NCBI RefSeq assembly: GCF_000364225.2
Contig: NZ_AQFT02000001.1
Span: 62,001 to 126,000, forward strand
Source of the DNA: Eubacterium plexicaudatum ASF492
Lineage (GTDB): Bacteria > Bacillota > Clostridia > Lachnospirales > Lachnospiraceae
Length of the DNA stretch: 64,000 nt
Reading direction: 5' to 3'
Shown: positions 8,930 to 18,619 of the stretch, one piece after another
Layout: every line of letters begins with the position of its first letter
Numbering within the stretch: position 1 is the stretch's first letter
Program-made: the position numbers and the translations under genes
The notes under the pieces: model-generated
The model's input: the letters and a program-made list of their open reading frames with translations, nothing else
Database searches by the model: none
Told to the model about the DNA's origin: nothing

Positions 8930-9108
8930 TGGTAATCTGGCCTCCCTGAAATATCTTTTATAAATATATAATATGAAATCATGATTCTGGGATATTATAC
9001 TATGAACAGATGAATTGGGCAAGGTTACATTCACGGGTCAGGAACGCGCATTTACTGCGCGTATAGTAACCGGGTAAGAGCGGTATAAGCCGGATTATTT
9101 TCCCAAAC

Positions 9109-9137
9109 TTGCATAGCAAGCCTGTATGCGCTATAAT
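9109..9137 (+). promoter_or_regulatory. Consensus sigma-A promoter
   Basis: TTGCAT (9109-9114), 17-base spacer, TATAAT (9132-9137). It would drive the truncated ATPase and rtcB. It shares the upstream word AAACTTGCA with the promoter at 4547. A hairpin (ACGCGC and GCGCGT arms, about 9047-9065) lies just upstream. Confidence 0.7.
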
Positions 9138-9178
9138 AATAGGCAAATACACAAATCTTAAACGCTATAGAATATTCT

Positions 9179-10176
9179 TTGAAATTAGTTGTTAATAAAA
9201 ATTTACGTTTGGAACCATATCATGTTAGTTTGGAGTTTGATATTGACGATAAAAAGTATGTTTGGGAATATAGAATAGAGCAGGATACAAACGAAGATTT
9301 TATAGAGTCCAAAGAGGTGAAATATGCTTTTGTATATGAAGAACTGTCTCAAAACGAAACATGCATTATAAAAAGAGAATTTGATCATGTGTATATTATC
9401 GGATACGATAGAATTCCTACACCTAAGAGGGATGAATGTTTATTAATACAATATTCGCAGGACAAATTTATCAAGCCTATCATTATTCAATTGATGAAAT
9501 TATATCCAATTGAAATAGATATGGATGTGCGTGGCGCTATAGACAGAGAAGATTTTAATATGTTTAAGGAAAAAATAAGAAAAAGTATGCAAAAGGAGAA
9601 TAATTCTGTTTTTGAAAGATTCAGTCACCTTCCTGTTCCATTAAAATTGTATATTACAAAAGAGTATTATCCAAAGATGTACAGTCAAATTTTCTCGGCC
9701 ATTAAGGATTTGTTTATGGAAATCAATAGTATTGATATCGTAGAGGATATCACCAGAAATATTTCGATGGTTGCTATAGATGTATATGGAAAAAATTAAT
9801 GCAGCATGAAATCTCTAACGGAATGCTAAAAACAATATATTATATTGTTGAATTAATCACCATGTCAGAAAACTCTCTGGTTTTAATAGACAAATTTGAA
9901 AATGGATTGGGAGTAAATTGTATTGATGTTTTAGCTGAAATTTTACTGAGTGAAAGAAATGATTTACAGTTTGTAATCACCAGTCATCATCCAAAAATCA
10001 TCAATCAAATATCCAATAAAAAGTGGAAAATTATAGAAAGGGATATTGCTGTAGTAAGAAATATGAATGCGGAGGAATATGGAAGAATAATGATTGGAGA
10101 ATGCAGATCATGGGAACGATTTTTCAAACACGCTTCAGGAAGGAAAATACATGATTGTTTTAAATGGGAAATATAA
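9179..10176 (+). pseudogene. AAA_15/21-type ATPase lacking its Walker A region, and frameshifted
   Basis: The first frame (TTG 9179) starts inside the ATPase fold: no P-loop is present, although one would be expected about 50-80 residues further upstream. At 9790-9795 an A6 run causes a stop; with one more A it reads YGKKLMQHEISNGMLKT, joining the signature-like SNGMLKT to the second part. That part holds a Walker B-like LVLIDKFENGLG, where Lys replaces the usual Glu, and FVITSHHPKIINQI, the His-switch region. Related proteins are OLD/AbiL-like ATPases, often in defence modules. Loss of the N-terminus and of the Walker B Glu suggests an inactive relic. Its 3' end overlaps rtcB by 26 bases. 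Confidence 0.7.
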
Positions 10177-11356
10177 CGAAGCAAAGATTTTTACGGATGC
10201 GGTTGATGAAGCATCCGAGTCGCAGGTGCGTTTGCTGCTGGATCAGGAATTTACCAGGGGAAGCAGAATTCGAATGATGCCGGACATTCATGCAGGCGTT
10301 GGCTGCACGATCGGTACGACGATGACGGTAGCGGATAAGATTGTGCCGAATCTGGTCGGTGTGGATATCGGATGCGGTATGGAGACGGTTACGGTGCGGG
10401 AAAAGCATATGGAACTGCAGAAGCTGGATAAGTTAATTTATGAAAAAATACCGTCCGGATATCATATCCGCGAAAAGGCACACCGCTATTTTGATCATAT
10501 CAACCTGGAAGAGCTGCACTGTTATCGACATATTAATCGGATAAGGGCAGAGAGAAGCCTTGGAACATTAGGCGGTGGGAACCATTTTATTGAGGCGGAT
10601 ACGGACAAAGACGGAACGATTTATCTTGTCGTCCATTCCGGAAGCCGGCATTTGGGTGTGGAAGTCGCAGCATATTATCAGGAAGAAGGATATAAGGCAT
10701 TAAATGGCCGGACAAAGAAAGACGTTGATCGGCTGGTTGGTCAGATGAAAGCACAGGGCAGGGAAAAAGAGATTCAAAAGAGTATTCTGGCGTTGAAAAG
10801 TATGGTAAAGACTGAGATACCGAAGACGCTGGCATATGTTTCCGGAGAATTATTTGATCGGTATATTCATGATATGAAAATTGTTCAGCACTATGCGCAG
10901 CTGAACAGGCAGGCTATGATGGATGAGATTATAAAGGGGATGAAACTGCATGTCGTAGATCGTTTTACAACGATTCACAATTATATTGACACGGATGCGA
11001 TGATTCTCAGAAAAGGTGCGGTATCCGCCAAAAAGGGGGAAAAACTGCTGGTTCCGATTAATATGAGGGACGGTTCTTTGATTTGTACAGGGAAAGGCAA
11101 TGCTGACTGGAATGAATCGGCTCCTCATGGAGCGGGACGTCTGATGAGCCGTGCCAGGGCGAAGCAGTCTTTTACCGTATCGGAGTTTGTAAAACAGATG
11201 AGCGGCATTTATTCGACATCCGTTAAGAAAGAAACGCTGGACGAATGCCCGATGGCATATAAAGGAATGGATGATATTATCAGACATATCGGGGATACGG
11301 CAGAGGTTGAAAAAGTAATCACACCCATTTATAATTTTAAAGCAGGTGAAGAGTGA
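10151..11356 (+). CDS. rtcB: RtcB-family RNA-splicing ligase
   Basis: 401 codons from ATG 10151, with AGGAAGG 7-13 bases upstream. Motifs of the RtcB active site are present: GVGCTIGTTM, VDIGCGM (Mn-binding Cys), GGGNHFIE, VHSGSRHLG and SAPHGAGRLMSR (the His that accepts GMP). RtcB joins RNA 2',3'-cyclic phosphate or 3'-phosphate ends to 5'-hydroxyl ends with GTP. In bacteria it serves RNA repair. No archease gene is adjacent. The start overlaps the ATPase relic, so the two share the promoter at 9109 unless an internal one exists. Confidence 0.93.
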   Translation: MIVLNGKYNEAKIFTDAVDEASESQVRLLLDQEFTRGSRIRMMPDIHAGVGCTIGTTMTVADKIVPNLVGVDIGCGMETVTVREKHMELQKLDKLIYEKIPSGYHIREKAHRYFDHINLEELHCYRHINRIRAERSLGTLGGGNHFIEADTDKDGTIYLVVHSGSRHLGVEVAAYYQEEGYKALNGRTKKDVDRLVGQMKAQGREKEIQKSILALKSMVKTEIPKTLAYVSGELFDRYIHDMKIVQHYAQLNRQAMMDEIIKGMKLHVVDRFTTIHNYIDTDAMILRKGAVSAKKGEKLLVPINMRDGSLICTGKGNADWNESAPHGAGRLMSRARAKQSFTVSEFVKQMSGIYSTSVKKETLDECPMAYKGMDDIIRHIGDTAEVEKVITPIYNFKAGEE

Positions 11357-11430
11357 AACCATTTGGATGAAAAAGGTGTTTTGGTCAATCAAATACAATA
11401 AGAGAGGCACAAAAGGGAGAGGAAAAAAGT

Positions 11431-12342
11431 ATGAGAAAATTAAAACAAACATTGCTGTGTGTCCTGCTTTGCATGACGACACTGCTGACAGGATGTACGA
11501 ACGCAGAAGTAGATACGAAAGATACAGGCAAGGATACAAAAAACGAGATCAATATGGAGACAGGGACATCGGAACCGTTAAAAGATGCGGATGTTGTAAA
11601 CGATCCATATGTAATTGTAGACGAGAATGTACCGGGATTTACAAAAGAGGAAATTACCACACAGTCATTTGAGCAGTATGCGGAACTGGATGAGCTTGGA
11701 AGATGTGGCGCGGCGTTCGCCTGTGTGGGCACCGATTTGATGCCGATGGAAAAACGGGGAAATATCAGCAGAGTAAAACCTACCGGATGGCATAGTACAA
11801 GGTATGAGTTTGTAGAAGGGAAAAATTTATATAACCGCTGTCATTTGATTGCTTATCAGCTGTCAGGTGAAAATGCGAATGAGAAAAATCTGATTACAGG
11901 CACCCGTTATATGAATGTCAGCGGGATGCTGCCTTTTGAAGAACAGGTAGGCGACTATGTACGGGAGACAGGAAATCATGTTATGTATCGGGTAACGCCT
12001 GTCTTTGAGGGAGATAACCTGATTGCGGACGGTGTGCAGATGGAAGCGCTGTCCGTAGAAGATGACGGACAGGGCGTTTCTTATAATGTGTATGTCTTCA
12101 ACATTCAGCCGGGCGTAGAGATTGATTACGCGACAGGTGAGAGCCGGGAGAGCGAACAGGAAGCTTTGCCGGAGCAAACGGAAGGAGCAGATTACGTATT
12201 AAATACGAATACGAAGAAATTTCACCTTCCGACCTGTGGCAGTGCGGCACAGATTCGGGACGACAACAGAGATGAATATAAGGGTGACAGGCAGCAGCTG
12301 ATCGACAGCGGATATGAACCATGCGGAAGCTGTAAGCCGTAA
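11431..12342 (+). CDS. Secreted DNA/RNA non-specific endonuclease lipoprotein (DNA-entry nuclease type)
   Basis: 303 codons, start preceded by AGGGAGAGG. The signal peptide ends in LLTGC (lipoprotein Cys about residue 22). The nuclease core shows CGAAFACVGTDLMP and the NRCHLIAYQL motif, which corresponds to the DRGH-like catalytic His motif of EndA/NucA-type beta-beta-alpha-Me nucleases, followed by EKNLITGTRYMN. The C-terminal 45 residues (KFHLPTCGSA, then GYEPCGSCKP) form a Cys-rich Ada-like metal-binding module seen in clostridial nucleases. Likely cell-surface degradation of nucleic acid. Confidence 0.88.
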   Translation: MRKLKQTLLCVLLCMTTLLTGCTNAEVDTKDTGKDTKNEINMETGTSEPLKDADVVNDPYVIVDENVPGFTKEEITTQSFEQYAELDELGRCGAAFACVGTDLMPMEKRGNISRVKPTGWHSTRYEFVEGKNLYNRCHLIAYQLSGENANEKNLITGTRYMNVSGMLPFEEQVGDYVRETGNHVMYRVTPVFEGDNLIADGVQMEALSVEDDGQGVSYNVYVFNIQPGVEIDYATGESRESEQEALPEQTEGADYVLNTNTKKFHLPTCGSAAQIRDDNRDEYKGDRQQLIDSGYEPCGSCKP

Positions 12343-12379
12343 AAATGAAATAACGAATCACTTTCACCGGTTCGGTGTG

Positions 12380-12425
12380 ACGCGGATATGGGGATGCTGT
12401 TCCTTCATATCCGCGTATTATTCTT
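12380..12425. terminator. Probable bidirectional terminator between convergent genes
   Basis: A perfect 11-bp stem (ACGCGGATATG, 12380-12390, with CATATCCGCGT, 12406-12416) followed by an AT-rich tail. It separates the nuclease gene from the convergent XRE membrane regulator. Confidence 0.65.
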
Positions 12426-13197
12426 ATTCATATTTTTTGCCTACAAGGTAGACAGGTACAAAAAATCCGCCCAGACTGCAGCAAAACATGATGATGAAGA
12501 AGATGTCCAGATGCCATGTTTCCGGTATCAACAGGTTGATACAAAAGATGCATACGGGAATTACGGTTGTATCAAGCAAGGACCAGATGCGGCAGACGCG
12601 CAGAATATGAGGCCAGTTGCGGTTATTAAAGCATAGAGGTGGCATATTCATCTCAAAATAACCATCATGGTAACAGTGAATCGGATTTTCATCATAATAC
12701 GCAGGAAGCCGTTCTTTCGCATATATCCAAAAATAAAACATAAAAATCAGACCGATCACCTGAAGCGTTAAAATGCCGCTGTTTATCACATTCAGGAAGT
12801 TTTCGGATATAAGAAAAATGACCGGCCACTGTACTACGGCAAACAGAGCGCCGGATGCGCAGATTATCCGGTGTTTTTTTCTGCGTTCGGCAGATTTTTC
12901 AGGGGGTTTGTCAGAAAAAGCCAACGCTTTTTTTACAAGTTCTTCTACCTGTTTCGAATGTTCCGTGTAACTTTCTTCCATCCGTTTTCCTTCCAACAAT
13001 TCTGTTACCGTAATGTCCAAAATGTCAGCCAACGGAATTAACAGAGAAATGTCCGGGAGACTGAGTCCGCGTTCCCATTTACTGACTGCTTTGTCAGATA
13101 TAAAAAGTTTTTCTGCCAGCGCTTTCTGCGTTAAATTTTTTTCTTTTCTTCTGACAGATAAAAATCTGCCAAATTGTAGTTTGTCTATTTCAAACAT
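12424..13197 (-). CDS. Membrane-anchored XRE-family regulator
   Basis: 257 codons, minus strand, start at 13197 with AGGAGG upstream. Residues about 9-65 form a helix-turn-helix (LSVRRKEKNLTQKALA, SDKAVSKWERGLSLPDISLL). A charged linker with VEELVKKALAFSDKPPEKSAE leads to four hydrophobic segments (about 113-135, 140-162, 205-222, 228-250). Such HTH-plus-membrane proteins are common in Clostridia and are thought to respond to envelope signals; the target is unknown. Confidence 0.85.
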   Translation of the reverse strand: MFEIDKLQFGRFLSVRRKEKNLTQKALAEKLFISDKAVSKWERGLSLPDISLLIPLADILDITVTELLEGKRMEESYTEHSKQVEELVKKALAFSDKPPEKSAERRKKHRIICASGALFAVVQWPVIFLISENFLNVINSGILTLQVIGLIFMFYFWIYAKERLPAYYDENPIHCYHDGYFEMNMPPLCFNNRNWPHILRVCRIWSLLDTTVIPVCIFCINLLIPETWHLDIFFIIMFCCSLGGFFVPVYLVGKKYE

Positions 13198-13304
13198 TGC
13201 AGCTCCTCCTGATTGCTTTTACTGAGCCTGATTATAAGACAACAACGATCGTCGGTGCAACCGACGGCCTGTAGAATGCGCTAAACAGCAGGTAAACGGC
13301 TGGT

Positions 13305-13832
13305 TTACATCTTATTTTCCAGACATTGTAAAATTGGTTCCGTATATTTTTTGTTTGAAATATCATAGGATGCGGAGAGCATTTGAATCATGTTCCGTTC
13401 CATTTCCGTTTTATTTTTTTTGGCTTTTATTGTTTTTAAAAATAATTTCATCATCAATGCGGATAAGCCTGACATTTTTTCATAGTTAAGTCCGCCGGGA
13501 CAATAAAAGACATTTACTTTTTGCAATTCTTCCTTACTGAAATTTTGTTTCAAAGCCGGTTCTATTTCCGGACTTTCCATAGGACTTGCGCCGACACAAA
13601 ATACAATCAGTTTTTTGCCGGTCCATTGATCCATATGGCTTTTAAACCAGCTGAGTTTATGAATACTGCCTCCGCATGCCCATCCGCCATAAACAATTGC
13701 TTCATATGCAGACAGATTTCTTTTTTTAGCATCGGATAATGCAAAGCAGTCAGCTCCTGCGGCCTGTGCAATCCATTGGGCATAGCGTTTTGTAAATCCG
13801 GTCTGTGAATTGTAGATTACAATGGTTTTCAT
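13305..13832 (-). CDS. Flavodoxin-domain protein (HemG/flavodoxin_5-like)
   Basis: 175 codons, minus strand, start 13832 with AAAGGAG upstream. The N-terminal VIYNSQTGFTKRYAQWIA is the FMN phosphate-binding loop (S/T-x-T-G-x-T), followed by IVYGGWACGGSIHKLSWF and LIVFCVGASPM. Proteins of this kind transfer electrons or oxidise protoporphyrinogen. No haem gene is nearby, so a general redox role is more likely. Confidence 0.82.
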   Translation of the reverse strand: MKTIVIYNSQTGFTKRYAQWIAQAAGADCFALSDAKKRNLSAYEAIVYGGWACGGSIHKLSWFKSHMDQWTGKKLIVFCVGASPMESPEIEPALKQNFSKEELQKVNVFYCPGGLNYEKMSGLSALMMKLFLKTIKAKKNKTEMERNMIQMLSASYDISNKKYTEPILQCLENKM

Positions 13833-13860
13833 CTTGTTTCCACTCCTTTATCCGTATTTT

Positions 13861-13878
13861 AGAGCGTGTCTTAAAATT
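13861..13878. repeat. 18-bp word shared with 45832-45849, possible insertion sequence end
   Basis: AGAGCGTGTCTTAAAATT occurs here and at 45832-45849 in the same orientation. Similar words occur at ends of some Firmicute insertion sequences; no transposase is next to either copy. Confidence 0.35.
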
Positions 13879-14082
13879 GTTTTCTGTCAAAAGTATAGCA
13901 TAACCTGCTGCGTCTGGCTACTTTAGAATCTGTTTGAACATGCTTATTTTACTAGTGCTCCATCCGGGCAGAAATTTATAAAAATTTTACTGGAATACAG
14001 CTGCCTGCATGTGTTATAGTAAATATGTATGTGTTCACGCCGGCACAAGTGATGCAAATTAATAAAGAAAGAAGATGGAAGC

Positions 14083-15209
14083 ATGACAAAAATTGATATT
14101 ATTTCAGGATTTTTAGGTGCAGGAAAGACAACTTTCATAAAAAAATGATTGAGGAAGTCTTTCAGGGACAAAAAATAGTACTGATTGAAAATGAGTTTGG
14201 CGAAATCGGCATAGACGGCGGATTTTTAAAAGATGCGGGAATTGAGATTACGGAAATGAATTCCGGCTGTATTTGCTGTTCTCTGGTCGGTGATTTTGAT
14301 AAGAACCTGAAGGAAGTGTTGGAAAAATTTCATCCGGACCGGATTATGATTGAGCCATCCGGCGTTGGAAAATTATCGGATGTTATGAAGTCTGTGATTG
14401 ATCTGGAAAAAGAGCGGGATGTAAAATTAAATGCGCTTGTTACCGTGGTGAATGCGGCAAAGGCTTCCAAGCAAATGAAAGCGTTTGGGGAGTTTTTTAA
14501 TAATCAGATCGAATTTGCAACTACGATCGTATTGAGCAGAACGCAGAATGTAGCACAGGAAAAACTGGAACTTTGTGTAAAACAAATGCAGGCGTTAAAT
14601 GATAGGGCGGCAATTATTACAACACCATGGGATGATATCAGCGGCGATGCAATTTTAAAAGTGATGGAACAGACCGATTCTATGGAAATGGAGCTGCTTG
14701 CACAGGCACGTCATGCGAAAGAAGCAGCGGAACATGCACATCACCATCATGATCATGGACATGATGAACATGAACACGGCCATGGACATGACGACCATGA
14801 ACATGGTCACGACCATGCACATCACCATCATGATCATGACGACCATGAACATGGCCACACACATGAGCATGACGACCATGAACACCATCATGACGATCAC
14901 GGGCATCATCATGGACATGCACATCACCATGCGGATGAGATATTTACAAGCTGGGGAAGGGAAACGCCTCATAAATATGAGAAGTCTGTGATTGAGCAGG
15001 CGCTGAAAAAACTTTCCGAAACCGAAGACTATGGTACGGTGCTGCGTGCAAAAGGCATGGTGGAAGCAACAGACGGCACATGGATCTATTTTGATATGGT
15101 TCCCGGTGAGTATGAGCTTCGCGAAGGCCAGCCGGAGTATACCGGGCGCCTGTGTGTGATCGGATGTGATCTGGCTCAGGAGAAACTCGTGGAATTATTT
15201 GAACTATAG
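14083..15209 (+). pseudogene. G3E (CobW/ZNG1-type) GTPase with a long histidine-rich insert, frameshift near the start
   Basis: ATG 14083 opens TKIDIISGFLGAGKTTFIKK (Walker A GAGKTT) and then hits a stop at an A7 run (14139-14145). With eight A the frame continues as KKMIEEVFQGQKIVLIENEFG. The G3E hallmark CICC follows (about residue 63), then EPSGVG. About 60 residues (encoded roughly 14735-14935) are almost entirely His, Asp, Glu and Gly, a metal reservoir as in HypB or zinc GTPases. The CobW C-terminal domain ends the protein. These GTPases load zinc, cobalt or nickel into client proteins. The next gene is a second G3E GTPase. Confidence 0.88.
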
Positions 15210-15241
15210 GCGGTTTGATTTTGCGGAAAGGAAGCTGATTT

Positions 15242-16189
15242 ATGGAGGAAATTCCGGTATATTTGTTTACAGGTTTTATGGACAGCGGCAAAACATCTCT
15301 GATTCATGAGACTTTATATGATAATGAATTCGGCAAAGATGCCCGAAACCTTATTATTTGCTGTGAAGATGGTGAGGTGGAATATGAAGAGGCAAAGCTG
15401 CAAACGATCATGGGTCATCTTGTAATGATCGAAGAGCAGGAGGAGCTTACCGAAGAAAAATTAGAACAGTTAAATGAAACGTACCATCCGCAGCAGGTAT
15501 TTATTGAATATAACGGTACATGGGAGGTCGGTCCGTTTCTGGAAATGAAACTGCCAAAAGGATGGGAAATCGTGCAGCTGCTGGCAACCGTTGATGCGGA
15601 TACGTTTGAAATGTATCTGGCGAATATGCGGTCGATGATGATGGAGCAGTTGTTTCCGGTGGATGTCGTTATTTTCAATCGCTGTGACGATAACACCCCA
15701 AGAGGCAAATTCCGCAGAACGGTAAAAGCTTTGAATCGCAGAGCACAGATTGTTTATGAACGCAAAGACGGCACGATTGACGACCGGGATATGGAAGAAC
15801 TGCCGTTTGACTTAAATGCGGAAGTGATTGATTTATCGGATGCGGATTATGGAATCTGGTATCTGGATGCAATGGAAAATCCGAAAAAATATGAAGGAAA
15901 GAAAATTCATTTCCTTGCCCTGGTATATCGTCCGGAGCATAAGATTAAACGCGGTGTGTTTGTGCCGGGGCGTTTTGCCATGACCTGCTGTGAAGCGGAT
16001 ATTCAGTTTATCGGATTTAAATGTAAATACGATCAGGCTGACCGGATTGCGCACCGTTCCTGGATAGATATTACCGCCGAGGTTAAATATGAGTTTGCAA
16101 TGGAATACCGGGGCAAAGGACCGGTACTGTATCCGGTTTCGATAAAGCCGGCGGAAAAACCCGAAGATGAGCTCGTTTATTTTTCATGA
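15242..16189 (+). CDS. G3E-type GTPase fused to a C-terminal YcgQ/TIGR03943-like domain
   Basis: 315 codons with GGAAAGGAAG upstream. Residues 1-200 resemble a CobW-type P-loop protein (LFTGFMDSGKTSLIHETL), but the CxCC motif is replaced by ICCEDGEVEY. Residues about 215-300 (YEGKKIHFLALVYRPEH, VPGRFAMTCCEADIQFIGF) resemble the YcgQ family, usually a separate protein encoded with a YcgR-type permease beside metallochaperones. The Cys pair in MTCCEAD is a plausible metal site. It lies 32 bases after the His-rich GTPase gene, so the two are probably one metal-handling operon. Confidence 0.8.
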   Translation: MEEIPVYLFTGFMDSGKTSLIHETLYDNEFGKDARNLIICCEDGEVEYEEAKLQTIMGHLVMIEEQEELTEEKLEQLNETYHPQQVFIEYNGTWEVGPFLEMKLPKGWEIVQLLATVDADTFEMYLANMRSMMMEQLFPVDVVIFNRCDDNTPRGKFRRTVKALNRRAQIVYERKDGTIDDRDMEELPFDLNAEVIDLSDADYGIWYLDAMENPKKYEGKKIHFLALVYRPEHKIKRGVFVPGRFAMTCCEADIQFIGFKCKYDQADRIAHRSWIDITAEVKYEFAMEYRGKGPVLYPVSIKPAEKPEDELVYFS

Positions 16190-16238
16190 AATCAGACGCT
16201 GTAACAGATATAGTTAAGTATAAGAATGGAGGTTCACT

Positions 16239-17128
16239 ATGTTTCCAATAGTAAAAAAGAATTATTGGCAGATAAGATCTATCTGATGGTTGTCAAAGCT
16301 CCGCGTGTGGCAAAGTCATGCCTTCCGGGACAGTTTGTAATCGTTAAGATGGATGAAGAAGGCGAGCGTATTCCACTGACCATCTGTGATTATGACCGCA
16401 CGGATGGTACGGTTACGATTGTATTCCAGACGGTAGGATATTCTACGGAGCGTATGAAAGAGCTGAATGAGGGCGACAGCTTCCGCGACTTTGTGGGGCC
16501 GCTTGGCTGTGTTTCGGATATTTGTGAAGAGAAGAATCTGGAAGAAACAAAGAAAAAACATATCGTGTTTATTGCAGGCGGTGTAGGAACCGCACCGGTC
16601 TATCCGCAGGTGAAATGGCTGAAAGAGCATGGCGTGGACTGTGACGTGATTATGGGTGCGAGAAATAAGGAACTGTTGTTTTATGTAGAAGAAATGCGTG
16701 CCGTAGCTACGAATTTGTATGTAACTACGGACGATGGTACATATGGTTTTCATGGCATGGGCACCGACCAGCTGCAGGCGCTTGTAGATGAAGGGAAAAA
16801 ATATGATCACTGCGTGGCGATCGGACCGATGATTATGATGAAGTTTGTCTGCATTCTGACAAAAAAACTGGAAATTCCGACGATCGTATCTATGAATCCG
16901 ATTATGGTAGATGGTACCGGTATGTGTGGTGCATGCCGCCTGATTGTCGGAGGAGAAGTGAAGTTTGCATGTGTGGACGGGCCGGAATTTGACGGACATC
17001 TTGTGGATTTTGATCTGGCAATGAAACGTCAGCAGCAGTATAAGACACAGGAAGGCAGAGCAATGCTGAAGCTGGAAGAGGGAGATACTCATCACGGCGG
17101 ATGCGGAAATTGCGGAGGTGACAAATAA
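16239..17128 (+). pseudogene. NfnA/SudB-type ferredoxin-NADP+ reductase subunit alpha, possible N-terminal frameshift
   Basis: The likely start is ATG 16239, with TGGAGG 7 bases upstream, giving MFPIVKK. An A6 run at 16253-16258 shifts frame; with seven A it continues as KKELLADKIYLMVVKAPRVA. The alternative in-frame start at 16226 overlaps its own ribosome binding site. PGQFVIVKM and RIPLTICD bind FAD, GGVGTAPVYPQ binds NAD(P), and MCGACRL plus CVDGPEFDGH supply the [2Fe-2S] cysteines. With the next gene it forms an NADPH-ferredoxin oxidoreductase, electron-bifurcating in relatives. The function is probably intact if the indel is a sequence error. Confidence 0.88.
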
Positions 17129-18516
17129 TGGACGTAATGAAAAGAGTACCGATCAAAGAACAGGAACCACAGGTTCGTGCAGCAAATTTTGAAGAAGTAT
17201 GCCTTGGATATTCAAAAGAAGAAGCTATGGAAGAAGCATCCCGGTGTCTGAACTGCAAAAATGCACAGTGTGTCAAAGGATGTCCGGTAGGTATTGATAT
17301 TCCAGGATTTATTCAGCAGGTAAAAGAAGGAAATATTGAAAAATCCTATCAGGTAATTGCAGAATCATCCGCACTGCCTGCAGTGTGCGGCCGTGTTTGT
17401 CCTCAGGAATCCCAATGTGAAGGAAAATGTATTCGTGGGATTAAGGGAGATCCGGTAGCTATCGGCAAACTGGAACGTTTTACCGCTGACTGGGCAGGAG
17501 AAAACGGCGTAAAACCGGCACCTGCCTCACAGAAAAACGGACGTAAAGTGGCTGTCATCGGTTCCGGCCCTGCGGGACTTACCTGTGCCGGAGATTTGGC
17601 AAGACTGGGTTATGATGTGACGATTTTTGAGGCGCTTCACGAAGCGGGCGGCGTACTTGTTTATGGAATTCCGGAGTTCCGTCTTCCAAAAGAACGCGTT
17701 GTGGCTCAGGAAGTTGACAATGTAAAAGCGCTCGGTGTTAAAATTGAAACAAATGTTGTCATTGGGAAAGCAGTTACCATTGACGAGCTGATGGAAGTGG
17801 AAGGATTTGAAGCCGTATTTATCGGTTCCGGTGCCGGACTGCCAAAATTTATGGGTATTCCTGGCGAACAGGCAAACGGTGTATTTTCTGCCAACGAATT
17901 TCTGACACGCAACAATCTGATGAAATCTTTCAAAGATTATGATACACCGATTTCCGAAGGCAAGAAGGTTGTTGTAGTCGGCGGCGGCAACGTAGCAATG
18001 GATGCTGCAAGAACAGCGCTGCGGCTCGGCGCCGAAGTACATATCGTATACCGCCGAAGCGAAGCGGAGCTTCCGGCCAGAGTAGAAGAAGTACATCATG
18101 CAAAAGAAGAGGGCATTATCTTTGATCTGCTTCAGAATCCACAGGAAATACTGGTAGATGAAAATGGCTGGGTCAAAGGAATTCGTATTATCAAAATGGA
18201 ACTGGGAGAACCGGATGAATCCGGCAGAAGAAGACCGGTAGAAGTGCCGGGTTCGGAATACGAGATTGCCTGCGATACGGTTATCATGTCACTTGGAACT
18301 TCGCCAAATCCACTTATTTCTTCTACAACAAGCGGACTGGATACGAACCGTTGGCAGTGTATTGTAGCAGAAGAAGAAAACGGCAGGACTTCCAAACCGG
18401 GCGTATTCGCAGGAGGCGACGCAGTTACAGGAGCTGCAACGGTTATCCTTGCGATGGGAGCAGGTAAAGCTGCGGCAAAAGGCATTCATGAGTATTTAAT
18501 GAATAAAAATGCCTGA
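17128..18516 (+). CDS. gltA: NADPH-dependent glutamate synthase small-subunit-like protein (GltA/NfnB)
   Basis: 462 codons. The start overlaps the previous stop (TAATG), so translation is probably coupled. N-terminal CLNCKNAQCVKGCPVGIDIP and CGRVCPQESQCEGKC bind [4Fe-4S] clusters. VIGSGPAGLTCAGDLARLGY binds FAD, VVVGGGNVAMDAARTALRLG binds NADPH, and AGGDAVTGAATVILAMGAGK is the C-terminal FAD motif. With NfnA it moves electrons between NADH, NADPH and ferredoxin. A homotetrameric glutamate synthase role is the alternative name used for the family. Confidence 0.93.
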   Translation: MDVMKRVPIKEQEPQVRAANFEEVCLGYSKEEAMEEASRCLNCKNAQCVKGCPVGIDIPGFIQQVKEGNIEKSYQVIAESSALPAVCGRVCPQESQCEGKCIRGIKGDPVAIGKLERFTADWAGENGVKPAPASQKNGRKVAVIGSGPAGLTCAGDLARLGYDVTIFEALHEAGGVLVYGIPEFRLPKERVVAQEVDNVKALGVKIETNVVIGKAVTIDELMEVEGFEAVFIGSGAGLPKFMGIPGEQANGVFSANEFLTRNNLMKSFKDYDTPISEGKKVVVVGGGNVAMDAARTALRLGAEVHIVYRRSEAELPARVEEVHHAKEEGIIFDLLQNPQEILVDENGWVKGIRIIKMELGEPDESGRRRPVEVPGSEYEIACDTVIMSLGTSPNPLISSTTSGLDTNRWQCIVAEEENGRTSKPGVFAGGDAVTGAATVILAMGAGKAAAKGIHEYLMNKNA

Positions 18517-18560
18517 GCGGCACAGTCGAAAAAATAATAAATAAAAATAAATGAAAAGGA

Positions 18561-18612
18561 AATACTGTCCGGAATGTAGTTGAAAAACGAATTCCGGACA
18601 GTATTATTTAGA
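18561..18612 (+). terminator. Strong intrinsic terminator after gltA
   Basis: A perfect 15-bp stem (AATACTGTCCGGAAT, 18561-18575, with ATTCCGGACAGTATT, 18591-18605) followed by ATTTAGATTATTT. Confidence 0.8.
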
Positions 18613-18619
18613 TTATTTA

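Noticed and set aside
14735..14935. Regular short repeats resembling a tandem array or CRISPR
   Set aside because: They are codons of the His/Asp-rich insert of the G3E GTPase (repeats of CATGAC-like words in frame); there are no spacers of uniform length and no cas genes.
16316..17095. A 259-codon minus-strand open frame
   Set aside because: It is antisense to the NfnA-type gene, whose cofactor motifs are clear; no ribosome binding site or family features are present.
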